From Tillandsia leiboldiana (taxonomy: Eukaryota > Streptophyta > Magnoliopsida > Poales > Bromeliaceae): a DNA stretch of 64,000 nt. The notes under the pieces are model-generated. The model was given only the letters and a program-made list of their open reading frames with translations, had not been told where the DNA came from and did not search any database. Shown here piece after piece: positions 11,095 to 22,882 of this stretch. A program made the position numbers and the translations under genes. The first letter of the stretch is position 1. Every line of letters begins with the position of its first letter. The DNA lies in the NCBI GenBank assembly GCA_029204045.2, contig JAQNDB010000465.1, positions 19,156 to 83,155 of the forward strand. Reading direction: 5' to 3'.

Positions 11095-13126
11095 ATGGTT
11101 GAAGGTGGAAACATCAACAGACCTCCGTTCTTCGATGGAACAAATTATGCGTACTGGAAAGTACGGATGAAAGCCTTTTTAATTTCCATCGACGAACGGG
11201 TGTGGCAATCAATTGAATTAGGATGGACTAATCCAACTGAAATTCTTGCTGATGTTCGCACCATCAAACCTAGGTCGAAATGGACCAAGGAAGAGATAGA
11301 TACTTCTTCTTACAATGGCAAAGGGATTTACGCTTTATTTAATGCTTTGTCTCAAACTGAGTTCTCTCGCGTCTCGGCATGTGAGACTGCGAAAGAAATC
11401 TGGGATGTTCTTCAAGTTACGCATGAGGGAACTAACCTTGTGAAGATTCAGAAACTGCAAATGCTTACGAGCAAATTTGACTCTATTTTCATGGCAGAAA
11501 ATGAATCTTTCACAGACTATTACACACGATTGCAAGACATCGTAAACTCATGTGCTAACTTGGGAGAGAAGATTCCAGAATTTAAAGTTGTAAGAAAAAT
11601 ATTAAGAACTCTTCCTGAAAGATTTCGTTCCAAGGTTACGGCCATTGAAACTATTAAACACCCGGACGAAATCCGTGCAGAAGAATTAGTTGGTTCTTTA
11701 CAAACATATGAAATGACATTTCCTACTAACTATTCTTCGGGAAAGGCATCCTCTTCTAAGTCTTCAGGTTATGCTTTGAAAACTACAAAAGAAGAAGACG
11801 CGGATTCATCCTCCTCAGGCGATGACGAGAACCTATCTATGGAGGACTTTGAGAAGCAGCTCGCTCTCTTGACAAGGAAGTTTCGCCGAAATTTTCGAAG
11901 GGGTAATTCAAGCAAAACTCCATCCTTCGGAAAGTGGAAGAAAGGCAAGGGTTCTTCAAGTTACAAGTCAAGAAAGCAAGAGGGTTTTTCTAAGGATAAG
12001 AAAAGCACAGAATGACAAGTCCAATGCTTCAAGTGCCGAGGATACGGCCATATCTCAACGGAATGTCCAAATAAGAATCCGTCCAAGAAGAAGGCGATGC
12101 AAGCCGTCACTTGGGATGACACCTCATCGTCAAATGAGTCATCTTCAAGTGATGAAGAAGATAACGCAACGGCGTTCCACGCGTCCACATCTTCACCCTT
12201 CATGTGCTTAATGGCTAGTACATCCGAGTCATTGTCCAACTCCATTCTTGAAAAGATTGCAACGGACGATGAATCGGATGATTCGGAAGGTGAAGATTTT
12301 GCTCTAGCCTATCACAGACTTTTGAGGGATTCAAAGAAACTGGCTAAGCAAAACAAGGGGTTGAGAGGGAGATTGCAGGATCTCGAAGAAGAAGTAAAAA
12401 GGGTAACTTCTCTCTCGACCGATCTTGAAGTGGAAAGGGATAATCTGATTAAAATAAATGTTTCCCTTCAAGAGTCCAATGAGCAATTCGAGAAGAATTA
12501 TATAGATATGGTGAACAAAGCGAATTACTTCTTGAAGCTCAACGGCGAGGCTCGACAGGAAAAATTGGAAATGACAGAGACCATTCTCCAACTCAAGGAT
12601 GACTTACAGCGATTTTCATCAGGAAGGAGTAAGTTGGATAAGCTTCTTGGTCTTGGTCAGTCAAACAAGTTCGGCCTCGGATACAATCGAACTAACGACA
12701 ATTTTAGTTCGGTTGGGACAGTCTTTGTGCCCCAGTCGGTATCTCCTCCTCCGACACCGGAATTGACGATAAACAACGACAACCAACCTACTTCCCCCTC
12801 TTCGGAATCGTCAAGCATCAAGGTATGTTTTCGTTGTGGTATTGCAGGGTACATAAGGAGAAATTGCAAGATGGGAGCCAAACGCTCAACTCAAGCACTT
12901 CTTGCAACAACTACCAAAAGGGTGATTCCTCGGAAATCAAATGCAAATTATTCGAAGGAAAATAGCCACGGTAGTTCATCAAACAAGACGACGACGACTT
13001 CAAGGAAAAGCGATGGATCACACAAGACGCTTTCACCAAAGGTATCAACTTCACAATCATTTCCGACGTACACCAAAACTCGAAAGGTTTGGGTACGCAA
13101 AGGTGAATTCTTCTTTCATCCTTGAA
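11095..13126 (+). pseudogene. copia-2 gag (one internal stop)
   Basis: Starts at the ATG after the PBS, with an N-terminus nearly identical to copia-4 (MVEGGNINRPPFFDG). It contains the UBN2 gag domain, an acidic serine-rich stretch, the first CCHC knuckle (CFKCRGYGHISTEC), a coiled-coil middle and the second knuckle (CFRCGIAGYIRRNC), where the usual glycine-histidine has become GY. A single base change produces TGA at 12013-12015, and both sides stay in the same frame. The frame ends at 13123-13125, where a deletion of about 0.6 kb has removed the protease and the pre-integrase zinc domain. Confidence 0.9.
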
Positions 13127-13864
13127 TCACGTCAGTACCAAACGGCCCTTGGAATTATTGCATAAGGATCTTATGGGGCCGACACGTCAACCATCCTTGG
13201 GAGGTAAATGGTATATTTTCTTATTGGTTGATGATTTCTCTAGGTATTCTTGGGTAGCATTTTTAAAAGAGAAAGCTGATACTTTTGATTCTTTTCACGA
13301 GATTTGCCTTCGTATTATGATTGAAAAGAATGAAAAGATCATTCGTGTTAGAAGTGATAGAGGTGGAGAATTCATAAATTCAAAATTCATTGATTTTTGC
13401 ACTTCCAATGGCATTAAACATGAATTCTCAGCACCCTATACACCTCAACAGAATGGTGTTGTTGAGCGCAAAAACAGGGTTGTACAAGAGATGGCACGTG
13501 TTATGCTTCACAGCCAGAATTTACCGCTACATTTTTGGACTGAAGCTGTGAACACTGCAATCTATGTTATTAATCGAGTTTATTTGCACCCGGGAACGTT
13601 AAATACACCATATGAACTATGGTGTTGTAGAAAACCCAACATCAAATATTTTCGTATCTTTGGGAGTCGGTGTTATATTTTACGTGACCGTGAAAATCTT
13701 GAAAAATTTGACTCTCGAAGTGACGAAGGGATTTTCATGGGGTATTCTACAAATAGTAGAGCATATCGGGTATTTAACTTGGAATCTAAAACAATCGTAG
13801 AATCCATAAATGTTAAAGTAGATGAAGCTTTCCACTTTGCATCTGATAAATCTACCCCTGATAT
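13122..13864 (+). pseudogene. copia-2 integrase (truncated)
   Basis: Integrase core with RSDRGGEF and NGVVERKN. The first catalytic motif reads LLHKDLMGP, still with its aspartate. It is out of frame with the gag part because of the upstream deletion, so the ATG at 13122 is not a real start. Cassandra-2 interrupts it at 13865, and the apparent C-terminus after 13864 is Cassandra sequence. Confidence 0.88.
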
Positions 13865-14440
13865 TGTGACACCCCCGGAATTTGGATTAGTCCTATATAT
13901 AAATGATATAATAGGACTAAATCTCTAACCCGGCTATAGCATTTTGGATGGTAGCAAGATCCAAGAGGAACATGAGAGTTAAGCGTGCTAGAGCTAGAGT
14001 AGTTCTAGGATGGGTGACCCCCTGGGAAGTGGGGCGTTTCAGTTGGTATCAGAGCCATTCACCAGCCGGAAATGTGAGATGAGTCTCGGTTGAGCCAGGG
14101 TTATATAGCGGGTAGAGCGAGGCTCCCCGGCTAATGATCGTTGTGAGTGGAGTGCAGCTCCTCACAATGTCGGCTAAGGCTAGCGAGACGAGTCTCACAT
14201 CGCCTGGTGCTTGTGAGTGTGCTTAAGCCTGACGTGGACGTCAGGGCTTAAAGGGGGGAAGAATGTGACACCCCCGGAATTTGGATTAGTCCTATATATA
14301 AATGATATAATAGGACTAAATCTCTAACCCGGCTATAGCATTTTGGATGGTAGCAAGATCCAAGAGGAACATGAGAGTTAAGCGTGCTAGAGCTAGAGTA
14401 GTTCTATGATGGGTGACCCCCTGGGAAGTGGGGCGTTTCA
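13865..14440 (+). mobile_element. Cassandra-2, complete TRIM
   Basis: 576 bp: LTRs 13865-14041 and 14264-14440 (177 bp each), internal region 14042-14263. The TSD is GATAT (13860-13864 and 14441-14445), and the empty site is intact in copia-4 near 59945. The PBS TGGTATCAGAGCC begins at 14044, two bases after the LTR. The PPT AAAGGGGGGAAGAA precedes 14264. The 5S-like part spans about 13940-14036, with A-box-like sequence around 13976-13993 and C-box-like sequence 14008-14030. The terminal TGTGACACCCC...GGGGCGTTTCA shows two late changes. Confidence 0.95.
14141..14167 (+). other. Cassandra internal hairpin, copy 2
   Basis: TTGTGAG/CTCACAA stem around TGGAGTGCAGCTC. A longer outer stem joins the ATGTGAGA upstream to the TCTCACAT downstream. 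Confidence 0.7.
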
Positions 14441-14930
14441 GATATCTCTCTTGATGATGATACTCCTGTAAATGCATCTTCTCATGATAATACTTCCAAT
14501 ATTAATGATGCATCTAATGGTTCTTCAAGCTTATCTGATGTGCAGGAATCATCTCATGTACCTCCGAGTACTCCATTACAACAAACGTTACGCATCTCCA
14601 AGGATCATCCTGAATGAAACATCATTGGAGACCCACAAGAAGGAGTCAAAACTCGGAGACAGTTGGTCTGTGGATTCGCTTGTTACGTTTCCATGATCAA
14701 ACCAAAGAATGTCGATGAAGCTCTTCAGGATGACTACTGGATTGAAGCAATGCAGGAAGAGCTCCATCAGTTTGAACGAAACAAAGTCTGGGAATTAACG
14801 ACGCCTCCGAAGCAACACAATGTGATCGGTACTAAATGGATTTTCAAGAACAAGAAAAATGAGGATGGTACCATCATCAGGAATAAAGCACGCTTAGTTG
14901 CTCAAGGCTACTCTCAAATAGAAGGTATAG
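14441..14930 (+). pseudogene. copia-2 integrase tail and start of RT
   Basis: Continues the polyprotein after Cassandra-2. A stop lies near 14615, then an open run (14663-14930) covers the start of reverse transcriptase (VWELTTPPKQHNVIGTKW ... ARLVAQGYSQIEG). It stops abruptly where a Cassandra LTR takes over, so the catalytic RT motifs and RNase H are missing. Confidence 0.87.
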
Positions 14931-15107
14931 TGTGACACCCCGGAATTTGGATTAGTCCTCTATATAAATGATATAATAGGACTAAATCTCTAACCCGGCT
15001 ATAGCATTTTGGATGGTAGCAAGATCCAAGAGGAACATGAGAGTTAAGCGTGCTAGAGCTAGAGTAGTTCTAGGATGGGTGACCCCCCTGGGAAGTGGGG
15101 CGTCACA
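14931..15107 (+). mobile_element. Cassandra solo LTR at a deletion junction
   Basis: One 177-bp Cassandra LTR with the 5S-like region intact. The left flank is copia-2 RT and the right flank is the last 27 bp of the copia-2 3' LTR; the flanks share no TSD. This is best explained by recombination between two Cassandra copies, one in RT and one in the 3' LTR, which deleted everything between them. Confidence 0.88.
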
Positions 15108-15134
15108 TTTAGATCCAATTATACATAACCCAAC

Positions 15135-15274
15135 AGATTTAACCATCCTAACTCGATTGATTGCCACACTCGTTCGTCGATGGAAATTAAAAAGGCTTTC
15201 ATCCGTACTTTCGAGTAGGCATAAATTGTTCCATCGAAGAACGGGGGTCTGTTGATGTTTCCACCTTCAACCAT
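15135..15274 (-). pseudogene. copia-1 gag, N-terminal codons
   Basis: First codons of copia-1 gag on the minus strand. The ATG is at 15272-15274, and the coding sequence is cut at 15135 by copia-2. The rest continues at 9737. Bases 15135-15139 are also the right TSD (GATTT) of copia-2. Confidence 0.85.
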
Positions 15275-15293
15275 TGTTTACAACCCTATTCCC

Positions 15294-15305
15294 GCTCTGA
15301 TACCA
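15294..15305 (-). promoter_or_regulatory. primer binding site of copia-1
   Basis: TGGTATCAGAGC on the minus strand, between the LTR end and gag. It is complementary to the 3' end of initiator tRNA-Met. Confidence 0.88.
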
Positions 15306-15307
15306 AT

Positions 15308-16077
15308 TGTTGGGTTATGTTAAAATATGGATCTAAATAGGGGAAAAACCACCTAGAGCGGGGGGGTGAATAGGTGTAAACAATAAACACTCAAAAATCG
15401 TTGCGCAATAAAACCCAATGCGGAAATGAAAATATAACACGCAAGATTTTTACGTGGAAAACTTCAAAACCGGAGTAAAAAACCACGAGACCAATAACAC
15501 GGCGAAATCCACTAGAATTAACACACGTACAAAGGTGATATACCGTACTCATAGACGACTCGACCTTTTTCCATACGCTCCTAGTAGATCTTCTCCGCTC
15601 ACTCCGCAACGCTCCGCAACGCTCCGCAACGCTCCTCGAATCCACGATTAGCGTCCAACGCCGAATCCACGGCGTCCAACGTCGAATCCACGACGTCCAA
15701 CCGAATCCACGGTCTTCACCGAGTAGCACGTCTCGAATCCACGAACGTACCTCGCTCCGAATCCACGAGAGCGGTAGCACCTTGAATCCACAAGGCCACG
15801 CGAGTCTACGCGCCGATTTTGGGAAAATCGTTGTTTTTGGGTGGTGATGATCCGCCGAATATTTAGATCAAAGATAGATCGGAAATACCATCTAAGTATT
15901 CATTAATTTAATTCTACTCAAAATCTGAGTATGAAAACCTAGAATCAAATTAATCAATATAGATGAAGAAACATAGAATTAAATCTAGTTATTTCCTTTC
16001 TTCTCTATATGTGGATTTCTCCTTTTCGACCGTATTTTTGGATTACCCTAAAAAATGAATCGTAGGGTTTATTTATA
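15308..16077 (-). repeat. copia-1 5' LTR, PBS-proximal part
   Basis: Homologous to the R/U5 half of the copia-2 and copia-4 LTRs, ending (minus strand) ATAACCCAACA. It stops at 16077 in the former TATA box, where element B was inserted, and continues at 53701. Confidence 0.9.
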
Positions 16078-16865
16078 TGTAAGAACTTGAATTTTGAAAA
16101 TAAATAAATTAATGAAAATGATTGAAGTCCAGTTGAATTGGGATCATGAAACGCACGAATAGCTCAGTGCCCCTTTTCTGCAGTGTAAATTGCACAGAAA
16201 TAGGGCCAGAAATATCACCTTTCAATCCGAGCCTGATCTCGAAGATCCGAGACCACGAGTGCGACCGTCAAGACGAACTGAGTAAAAACCATATTAAACT
16301 TGTTCAGATCTGACGGTCGGATCTTCCAGAAATCGGCGTTGAAGCCGGCGGGACCCGCGACTTAAGTCGCAGGTACAATGGACAGTAAACCCTATTTTCG
16401 AGTCCCCTTCGCGCCAACGTTGGCCAATCTACTATCTGGACTCCTAATATAGTAGTTCGAGTAGTCAATTCTAGCTATTTTCGATGTTCTGAACGCAATG
16501 GCGCAGTCAAAAATTCTGTTTGACGACTCTGGAATCTCGAAAAGCGCGAAAACTGTATTTTGACACAGTTATTATGGACCGAGATTTTATCCGGGCAGTT
16601 TCGCAAAAATTAGAGATCGCTACCTGATAGGTCTCGTCGAGCCGGACGTCATGGCGCAGTCCATTTTCCGTTTCGACAACCGGATCGCCTCGAAAAGCGT
16701 AAAATACAGCGAAAAATGCGACTTTTGCATAATAACCCCTATAAAACATGCCTCGGAAAGCGTGCCACTGCATAGAGAGGGACCTAAGTGCAAGATGGTT
16801 GCTACTGTGAAGGACCAAGGTTGAAATACCTAAGCTTGAAGGGCTAAAACGCAAAGTGGCAAATC

Positions 16866-16875
16866 CTATATAACC
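16866..16875 (+). promoter_or_regulatory. TATA box of B 5' LTR
   Basis: CTATATAACC; the same sequence is at 38671-38680 in the 3' LTR. Confidence 0.55.
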
Positions 16876-19025
16876 ATGCATACCCGAGCTAGGGTTTTCC
16901 AAAACCCTCGTAGCCCTCAGCCCTTAGCCGCCGCTCTAACAGACCCTCTCCTCTGCCGCTCTCCTCGGACCCAGCTGCACCGGCCTCCGCCTCCTCCACC
17001 GCGCCGGAAAAGGAGGATCAAGCCATTATCTTGATCTCGGGTCTGAGTGGAGGTGATTCTTGGAGAGGGCCTGAGCGATCCAGACTTGAACCTGTGGACT
17101 CCTCTGGGTGGCCGCGTCCAAGCTGAGGTGACTCTGGTCTCAGCCGCCGCCCGGCGCCGCCGCGCACCACCCTTCCTTCTTCCATCCTTCCGGTGAGGTA
17201 AGACCTTGGGAATTTCTTCTTCGTTTTGGCTTTTGTGCCCGACTACGGTGTTCCTGACGATGAGACTACTACCCGGGTGCAGGCCCAGCCGGCGCCGTCA
17301 TCCCGATCTCCGGCGAGGGACCCTTATTGCCGGATTATTGATTCTGGACCGATCACGGGCGCGGGCTCCATCCTGCCGTCAAGATCGAGATCAACGCCGT
17401 TGGCCCGACTCCTCTCGGTGACTGCAGCATCCCCACGAAGCCGGATGAGGATCGGTTGAGGATCGGGCCCAAACGAAGTTGCCCTAGAAACCGGGTTGTT
17501 GGCACCTTCGCCGATCGTCGCCGTCCGGCGCCGCCGCCGCCTTTTTGCGTCGGCCAACACTGCACCAAGCCTCCGGACAGCGAGGGGAAGCTTCTTGTCC
17601 ATCTTGCTCCGGCCCGGAACCACCGCGCCGGAATCCGCCATTAACGACCGTTGAAGCTTCTCCGACCTCGCCGGCGCCGCCTTGCCGTCGCTCCCAGACG
17701 CCGGAAAACCGACCAGGTGAGCTCCTCTGATCCTTGGGAGTCCCTCCGTGGCCTTGCATGTCCCTCTTAACGTGGGGTTTTCTGGTTCCAGGGTTGCACC
17801 CGATTGTGCACTCGGGCTCCCCTCCGGCCAACTCCGGCGATCCCGGACCCCGGCGACCACCCAGGTAAGATCCAATCAACCCATTTGGGATCCCCACCAT
17901 CTTGGTTTTGGCCTAGGGTACTCCTGTAACCGAGGTTCCAACTTGCACCCAAATTGTAGGTTTCGGGCTCACCCCCGGCCGTCGTCGCCTCCGGCCGCCG
18001 CCGGCCGACCCAGCTTGGACCCGAGACCTCCTGGGACCATCAGCTATCTGGTGCTCATCTTTGTAGGAGCTTGGCAGCGAGTTTTTCCAAGAAAGCCTGA
18101 ACCCGAGATCTTGTTGGAGCACTACCTTGCTCCGGCCATCTTTCCGGCCGGCCTCCGGCACGCGCAAGGTGAGCACACCACTTCTATGTCCCTGCTTAGT
18201 ATCATGCTCTACCTAACTTGCTGTAAGATCAATTAATAATCAAGTTTTATGAAAGTAGCAAAATGGGACACTAGTAGATCTTGGGCCAACTTTGAAATTG
18301 GGCCCCGTGCCAGCCCAACCTTGTGAGCACGGGATCCGTCTCGACATAACGGACGCGCTGGAACTTACGGCGTCATCGTCGGATCCCCGGATTGTAAGAA
18401 CGAGCCGAAATAGTCAAATAAACTAAGATTACTATGCAAATGTTGATACTTTATGGACCCACTTGTAAATTTGCCACCCTGGCTGACCTCAGACAGTAGT
18501 TACGCACTACCTGGCCATTTTGTTAGGGTTCCGATGGTCCCCGTTGACCAGGAATCAAATATCGATCGACGAATTGACCGATTTAACCCGTTTAAGCCTT
18601 CTGTTAGTGTGGCGTCGTCGGGAAGGATTTGTGTGAGTCTATTACTGACCAGATCTCTTTATTCAGGGCCCAGTTGCTCAGCACCAGCCTCCCAGTAGCT
18701 GTGCGGGAGTTCGTGGATCTGCCTTCATCCAGGTGGGTTAGCTTCGGCCCGGGCTAGCTTTTTGGCCCTCTGGTTGCTTTAGTCCAGTTGGACCCCTGTT
18801 TTTGACTTCCCTGCTGATTATATGACCTATCTTGACATATCACGATGTCACTGTTTGACATTGACCTGATTAGACCTGTGATTGAGATTTCTTGTCACGA
18901 TCAGCTGATTAACATATACATACTCCCTGATTATTCCTGACTGATCCTGATTGATTGAGATATAGATTTGCATGATTAGATGATACCGGTTGATTCCTGT
19001 CATTGAGATATTTCTTGATATACGT

Positions 19026-19245
19026 CGATATGCATGATTGATTGATCCTGATTGATAGACACTACTCGATATGCATGATTGATTGATCCTGATTGATAGA
19101 CACTACTCGATATGCATGATTGATTGATCCTGATTGATAGACACTACTCGATATGCATGATTGATTGATCCTGATTGATAGACACTACTCGATATGCATG
19201 ATTGATTTATCCTGATTGATAGACACTACTCGATATACATGATTG
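19026..19245. repeat. 41-bp tandem repeat in B LTR
   Basis: Five to six copies of a 41-bp unit beginning CGATATGCATGATTGATT. The same array is in the 3' LTR (about 40832-41052). Confidence 0.9.
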
Positions 19246-20317
19246 ATTCATTCCGATGGATAGATATAGACAGATGATTCCCTGTTGGGATTTCGGCGTG
19301 TGCCGACTACTCGGTCACTAGACCGTGAGATTGATCATTGTGACTTGCCATGCACTGCTGTACTTCACGAACATTGCCGGGGTCGCTCCCCGTGGCTATT
19401 GTTCTTTACCGGTAAAGTGGTCTGGAGGAAGGACCCGTGAGCCCCAGATAGCACATATGGGTGCGGGGTTATGTCAGTGGGATAGGTGCAGAGAGTGGTA
19501 TGAGCCTGAGGTCCCCGTGACCAATAATGGCATTGGTTGGGTGCTTGATATTCTTGTGATTGATGCATAGATTATATACTCCCATGTTCTAGCATGCTTT
19601 TCAGTACCTATTCCTGTTCTGTTATATTGGATTGGTTCTGGTATTTTCCGTACCTGTATATGTACTGTCACTTGATTATGCTTCATGCCAGTTCATTTCA
19701 TATGCCAGCTTATGATTGATTACTTGCCTAGTTAGTTTATCTGTGGATTTTGATTATGAGTGGACGTTTAAGTTTTCCAGCATGTATGATCTACAGTTTT
19801 ATTGTCACGCCCCGAGGTCGAAACGGCGACCCGGGCTCGCCAACAGATCCGCCACCTATGCCAAACCCGCATAGGCGAAGCGTCCTACCTGCAAAAAGAG
19901 CTACAGCTAACAGATATCAGAGCTAAAAGATAAAACTGCTGTAGAATAAAAACAACCACTGTACAACTGAAGATAAAACAACAAGGTCCATCTCCCAAAA
20001 ATGATAATCATACATTAACCTCGAGTACAAAACTCACAGCTCAACAGGGAGATATCTCAAATAAAACATCAGTGTACAAGCTCTCAATACATCATATCCT
20101 CACTACAACAGTCTCTCAAAAGAGGAAATAAATACCAATCTACCGACTATACTGAAGATCTCCTCCAGAGGGGGTACCGCTACTCTCCAAAGATGGGTCA
20201 GGATCTAGCTCGCTACTCCCTCACCACGCACAGCAACCACAGAACGGCAACACCCGCCAAGACTCTGCAAAACAAAGAGGAGAAAGGACAAAAGAGGGGA
20301 AAACTCCCAACGGGCGT

Positions 20318-20343
20318 GAGAACTACGCAATAAGGGAGTTCTC
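20318..20343 (-). other. LTR hairpin, family A copy
   Basis: GAGAACT/AGTTCTC stem of 7 bp with a 12-nt loop, flanked by the invariant CCCACT (sense 5' side) and ACGCCC. The second A LTR has it at 27973-27998. Confidence 0.7.
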
Positions 20344-22870
20344 AGTGGGTATCGCCACTAGGCCCGACGATCTGCCCACCAAGACTACTAGAGGCAAAAG
20401 ATAACCGATGCAATAAAACTGAAAGAAGAAGCTGGAAACACTCTACAGCTACCATGCCTCTATCCAAATGCTCAAATGGGGAAACTCTGATGAAGATATG
20501 CAACACTCGCACACGAGGTGCTCAATCGACCCAATCGAGCTGACTGCCACATCGGGTCCAGTCAAACCTGCGCCCACCTACAACCACCTCCCGCTGACGG
20601 GCAGGAATTACGTAGGGCGTCCAAACGGGCTAACTCGCTATCGAGTAGTGGCTCATGCAGGCTATAGTCAAATCCGTGCCCTCTCTCTCTCAGAACGAAA
20701 AGACTCAAGATGCTCAACCTCTCACACAATGGTCAAAGAACTCACAACGACCACGGGACCACCGTCAAACCCCGAACGGTTCCCAACAATACTGGCACTG
20801 GTCTAACACAGCTACTAGACTCCACTCGGTCCCCCAGGCACGAGTGTAACACAAAGTATCTGCCTGAATAAACCCAATCGATAGACCAGTAATCACTGGT
20901 ACTGCCTGCTCTGCCGCGACGGGTATGCCAGCCTACGCATAACACCGAAGCAAAGGAGTCCCAAGGACTCAAAACCCAGCATGGTGCCCGGCGCTCTGCA
21001 CCGTGGAAAGCCTACTCCGGAGTGGCACTCGAGGGGAGCGACCCACACGAGTAAAGTATCACTGTCTCAAGCATCACTGTATCGAGTATCTCTGTAACCA
21101 CTGTCTCATAACAGCAGGACTGGATCAAGACTATGATCAAAGTGGGAAACTCCGTCCACTAACAAAACCCCGATCTAATGCAATAGTACTCAAAAAGTGG
21201 GAAACACCATCCACTAGAACAAATCTGATACCCAATCTGATGCAATAGTCAACATCCGGTCAACCGCCCAAAGTCCGCGGTCACTGCAATAACCCACAAC
21301 CTACAATTGGGTAAATTAATCAAGATCCGGTCAACCGCCTACTGTCCGCGGTTGCCGCGATAACCCACAATCCAACATCAAGCACACCCTGTCTCTGACC
21401 CTAAGGTCCCAGCTACACTATCCCAAACCTCTGCTCGAACCCGAGCAACATGACTCAAAAGTCTAAATAAAAAGGAGAAAGAAAGCAATCATGGTTTCTC
21501 CTAAGTCAAATTCCAATATGTAGTGCAGCAGTAAAAGATGGCCTAACTATATGTCCATACACATATGTCCATACAAGCATGCATTTGTCCTCAAGAAGAA
21601 TAAAGAAAATAAACCTCATGCCAAAATTATCAATGACCATACCTGTCCATAATTCTCAATCCATAATGGCTCCTCAGAGTAGAACCTGCACATAACTACA
21701 TAATCCTATCCCAATGCATAAACCATCCTCATAAAAGGTTATGTGCTAATATGGCATGATAATTAATCATATAGGGTATCCTTGCCTTAGATAAGCTTCC
21801 ACTAATCATCAACATGACTATCTGATTAATACCATTGTCATACTGTGAATAATTCACTTGCAATTTCCATAAAATCCTCATTGTTAAACTTACCGATCAA
21901 TCCCAGCTATTGTACCATTCACCTGCATGCAATGCTAACATATGAAAATTTAGAGAACCGTCCACCGGTTCCGGGAATAAGGCACCCACCTGAAAAGCTG
22001 ACTGTCCAAAGCCCCACAGCTGAAAACACCAGATAACTCAAATCCCATGCTCCAATAAGTTCGGCACACCCGTAACCCTCCTGGCACAATACAAAGCTCA
22101 CAATTACACTAGGCTCCCAAATATAGCACTTAAAACCACATACAACCTCGAATTCTGAACGGTTAAATTATCACCTGCAGATAGTGCCCAGAAAATTCCA
22201 ATAAAAATATCGCAGCAATCCTTGCATTGATAGCTTCGAAACGGTACCTTGCACGCCCAAATCGGAGTTCGGTAAGTCAAGATAAAAATTTGGCAAGGGG
22301 GTACACTCATACAAAAATCTGTATTAAAACTGTACACTGTTCACTGAGAAAACAGTAATTTTCACCTCTGATGAAATCTCAGAAAAATCCAAGAAAAATA
22401 CGAGCGCGTTCCTTGCGATCTGTAGATGAAAAAGTTGTATAAGCTCGTTTCCGGCTGACGCTTGTGCGCAAAGATATGGCCAAAACACCTTGATGCTGTC
22501 CCACAAAGCCAAACAGAAAATGGGTCACAGTGTTGCCTCGGGACCCGTGCCAAAAACTCGCAACGGGAAAGCGCGATCAAAACGAAAGATGAAGTCCTAC
22601 CTCTTAGGAGTCTGCCGGCGCAAGAATCACAGCAAAATGATCTCGGGGTAGCCCAGGGGAGCTAAAACACTGTCGCTGCGCCGAAGAAGAACCCAGGAAA
22701 GCAACATCGCGCCGCACCGTAAAATGGGGAACCTCGGGATTCGTGCCCCCGAAAATCCCAAAACTCTGCAGGTAGATCAAGGACTTGAAGATGAAAATCT
22801 TCCAAGAAGGGAGCTCGGGGAGATCAAGCTTGGGCGGAGAGGAAAAACCCAAAGAAGAGGGCTCGGGCTG

Positions 22871-22882
22871 CCTGTTTATAGG
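22871..22882 (-). promoter_or_regulatory. TATA box of A 3' LTR
   Basis: CCTATAAACAGG on the minus strand. The other LTR has CTATAAATAG at 35411-35420. Confidence 0.6.

Larger units (their letters stand above)
9738..15134 (+). mobile_element. copia-2, Sirevirus-like element inserted in copia-1 gag
   Basis: Plus-strand copia relative of copia-1 and copia-4, inserted in the opposite orientation with TSD GATTT (9733-9737 and 15135-15139). The 5' LTR is complete (9738-11061). The 3' LTR is reduced to its last 27 bp (15108-15134, ending ACCCAACA). The protease and pre-integrase region (about 0.6 kb) is deleted near 13110, and everything from early RT to the end of the 3' LTR has been replaced by one Cassandra LTR. 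Cassandra-2 interrupts the stretch after integrase. Confidence 0.93.
16078..19802 (+). repeat. B 5' LTR, first part
   Basis: Begins TGTAAGAACTTG. A TATA box (16866-16875) is followed by a GC-rich leader-like stretch with several splice-like signals (17190-18170) and then an AT-rich part with a 41-bp tandem repeat. Element A interrupts it at 19803. The second copy of this LTR starts at 37883. Open frames at 17200-18240 also occur in the other LTR and show no known domain, so I do not call genes here. Confidence 0.9.

Noticed and set aside
13122..13928. Self-contained 268-codon gene with its own start
   Set aside because: It is integrase out of the gag frame because of a deletion, and its last codons are Cassandra LTR sequence.
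13940..14036. 5S rRNA gene
   Set aside because: Only the downstream half of 5S is well matched and it sits inside every Cassandra LTR; the 5' part is diverged. It is a retrotransposon feature, not an rRNA locus.
17324..17875. Frames of 130-183 codons in the B LTR, repeated at 39129-39680
   Set aside because: They are present in both LTR copies and overlapped by frames on the other strand, with no recognisable domain. Splice-like signals in the same stretch argue against a simple coding frame.
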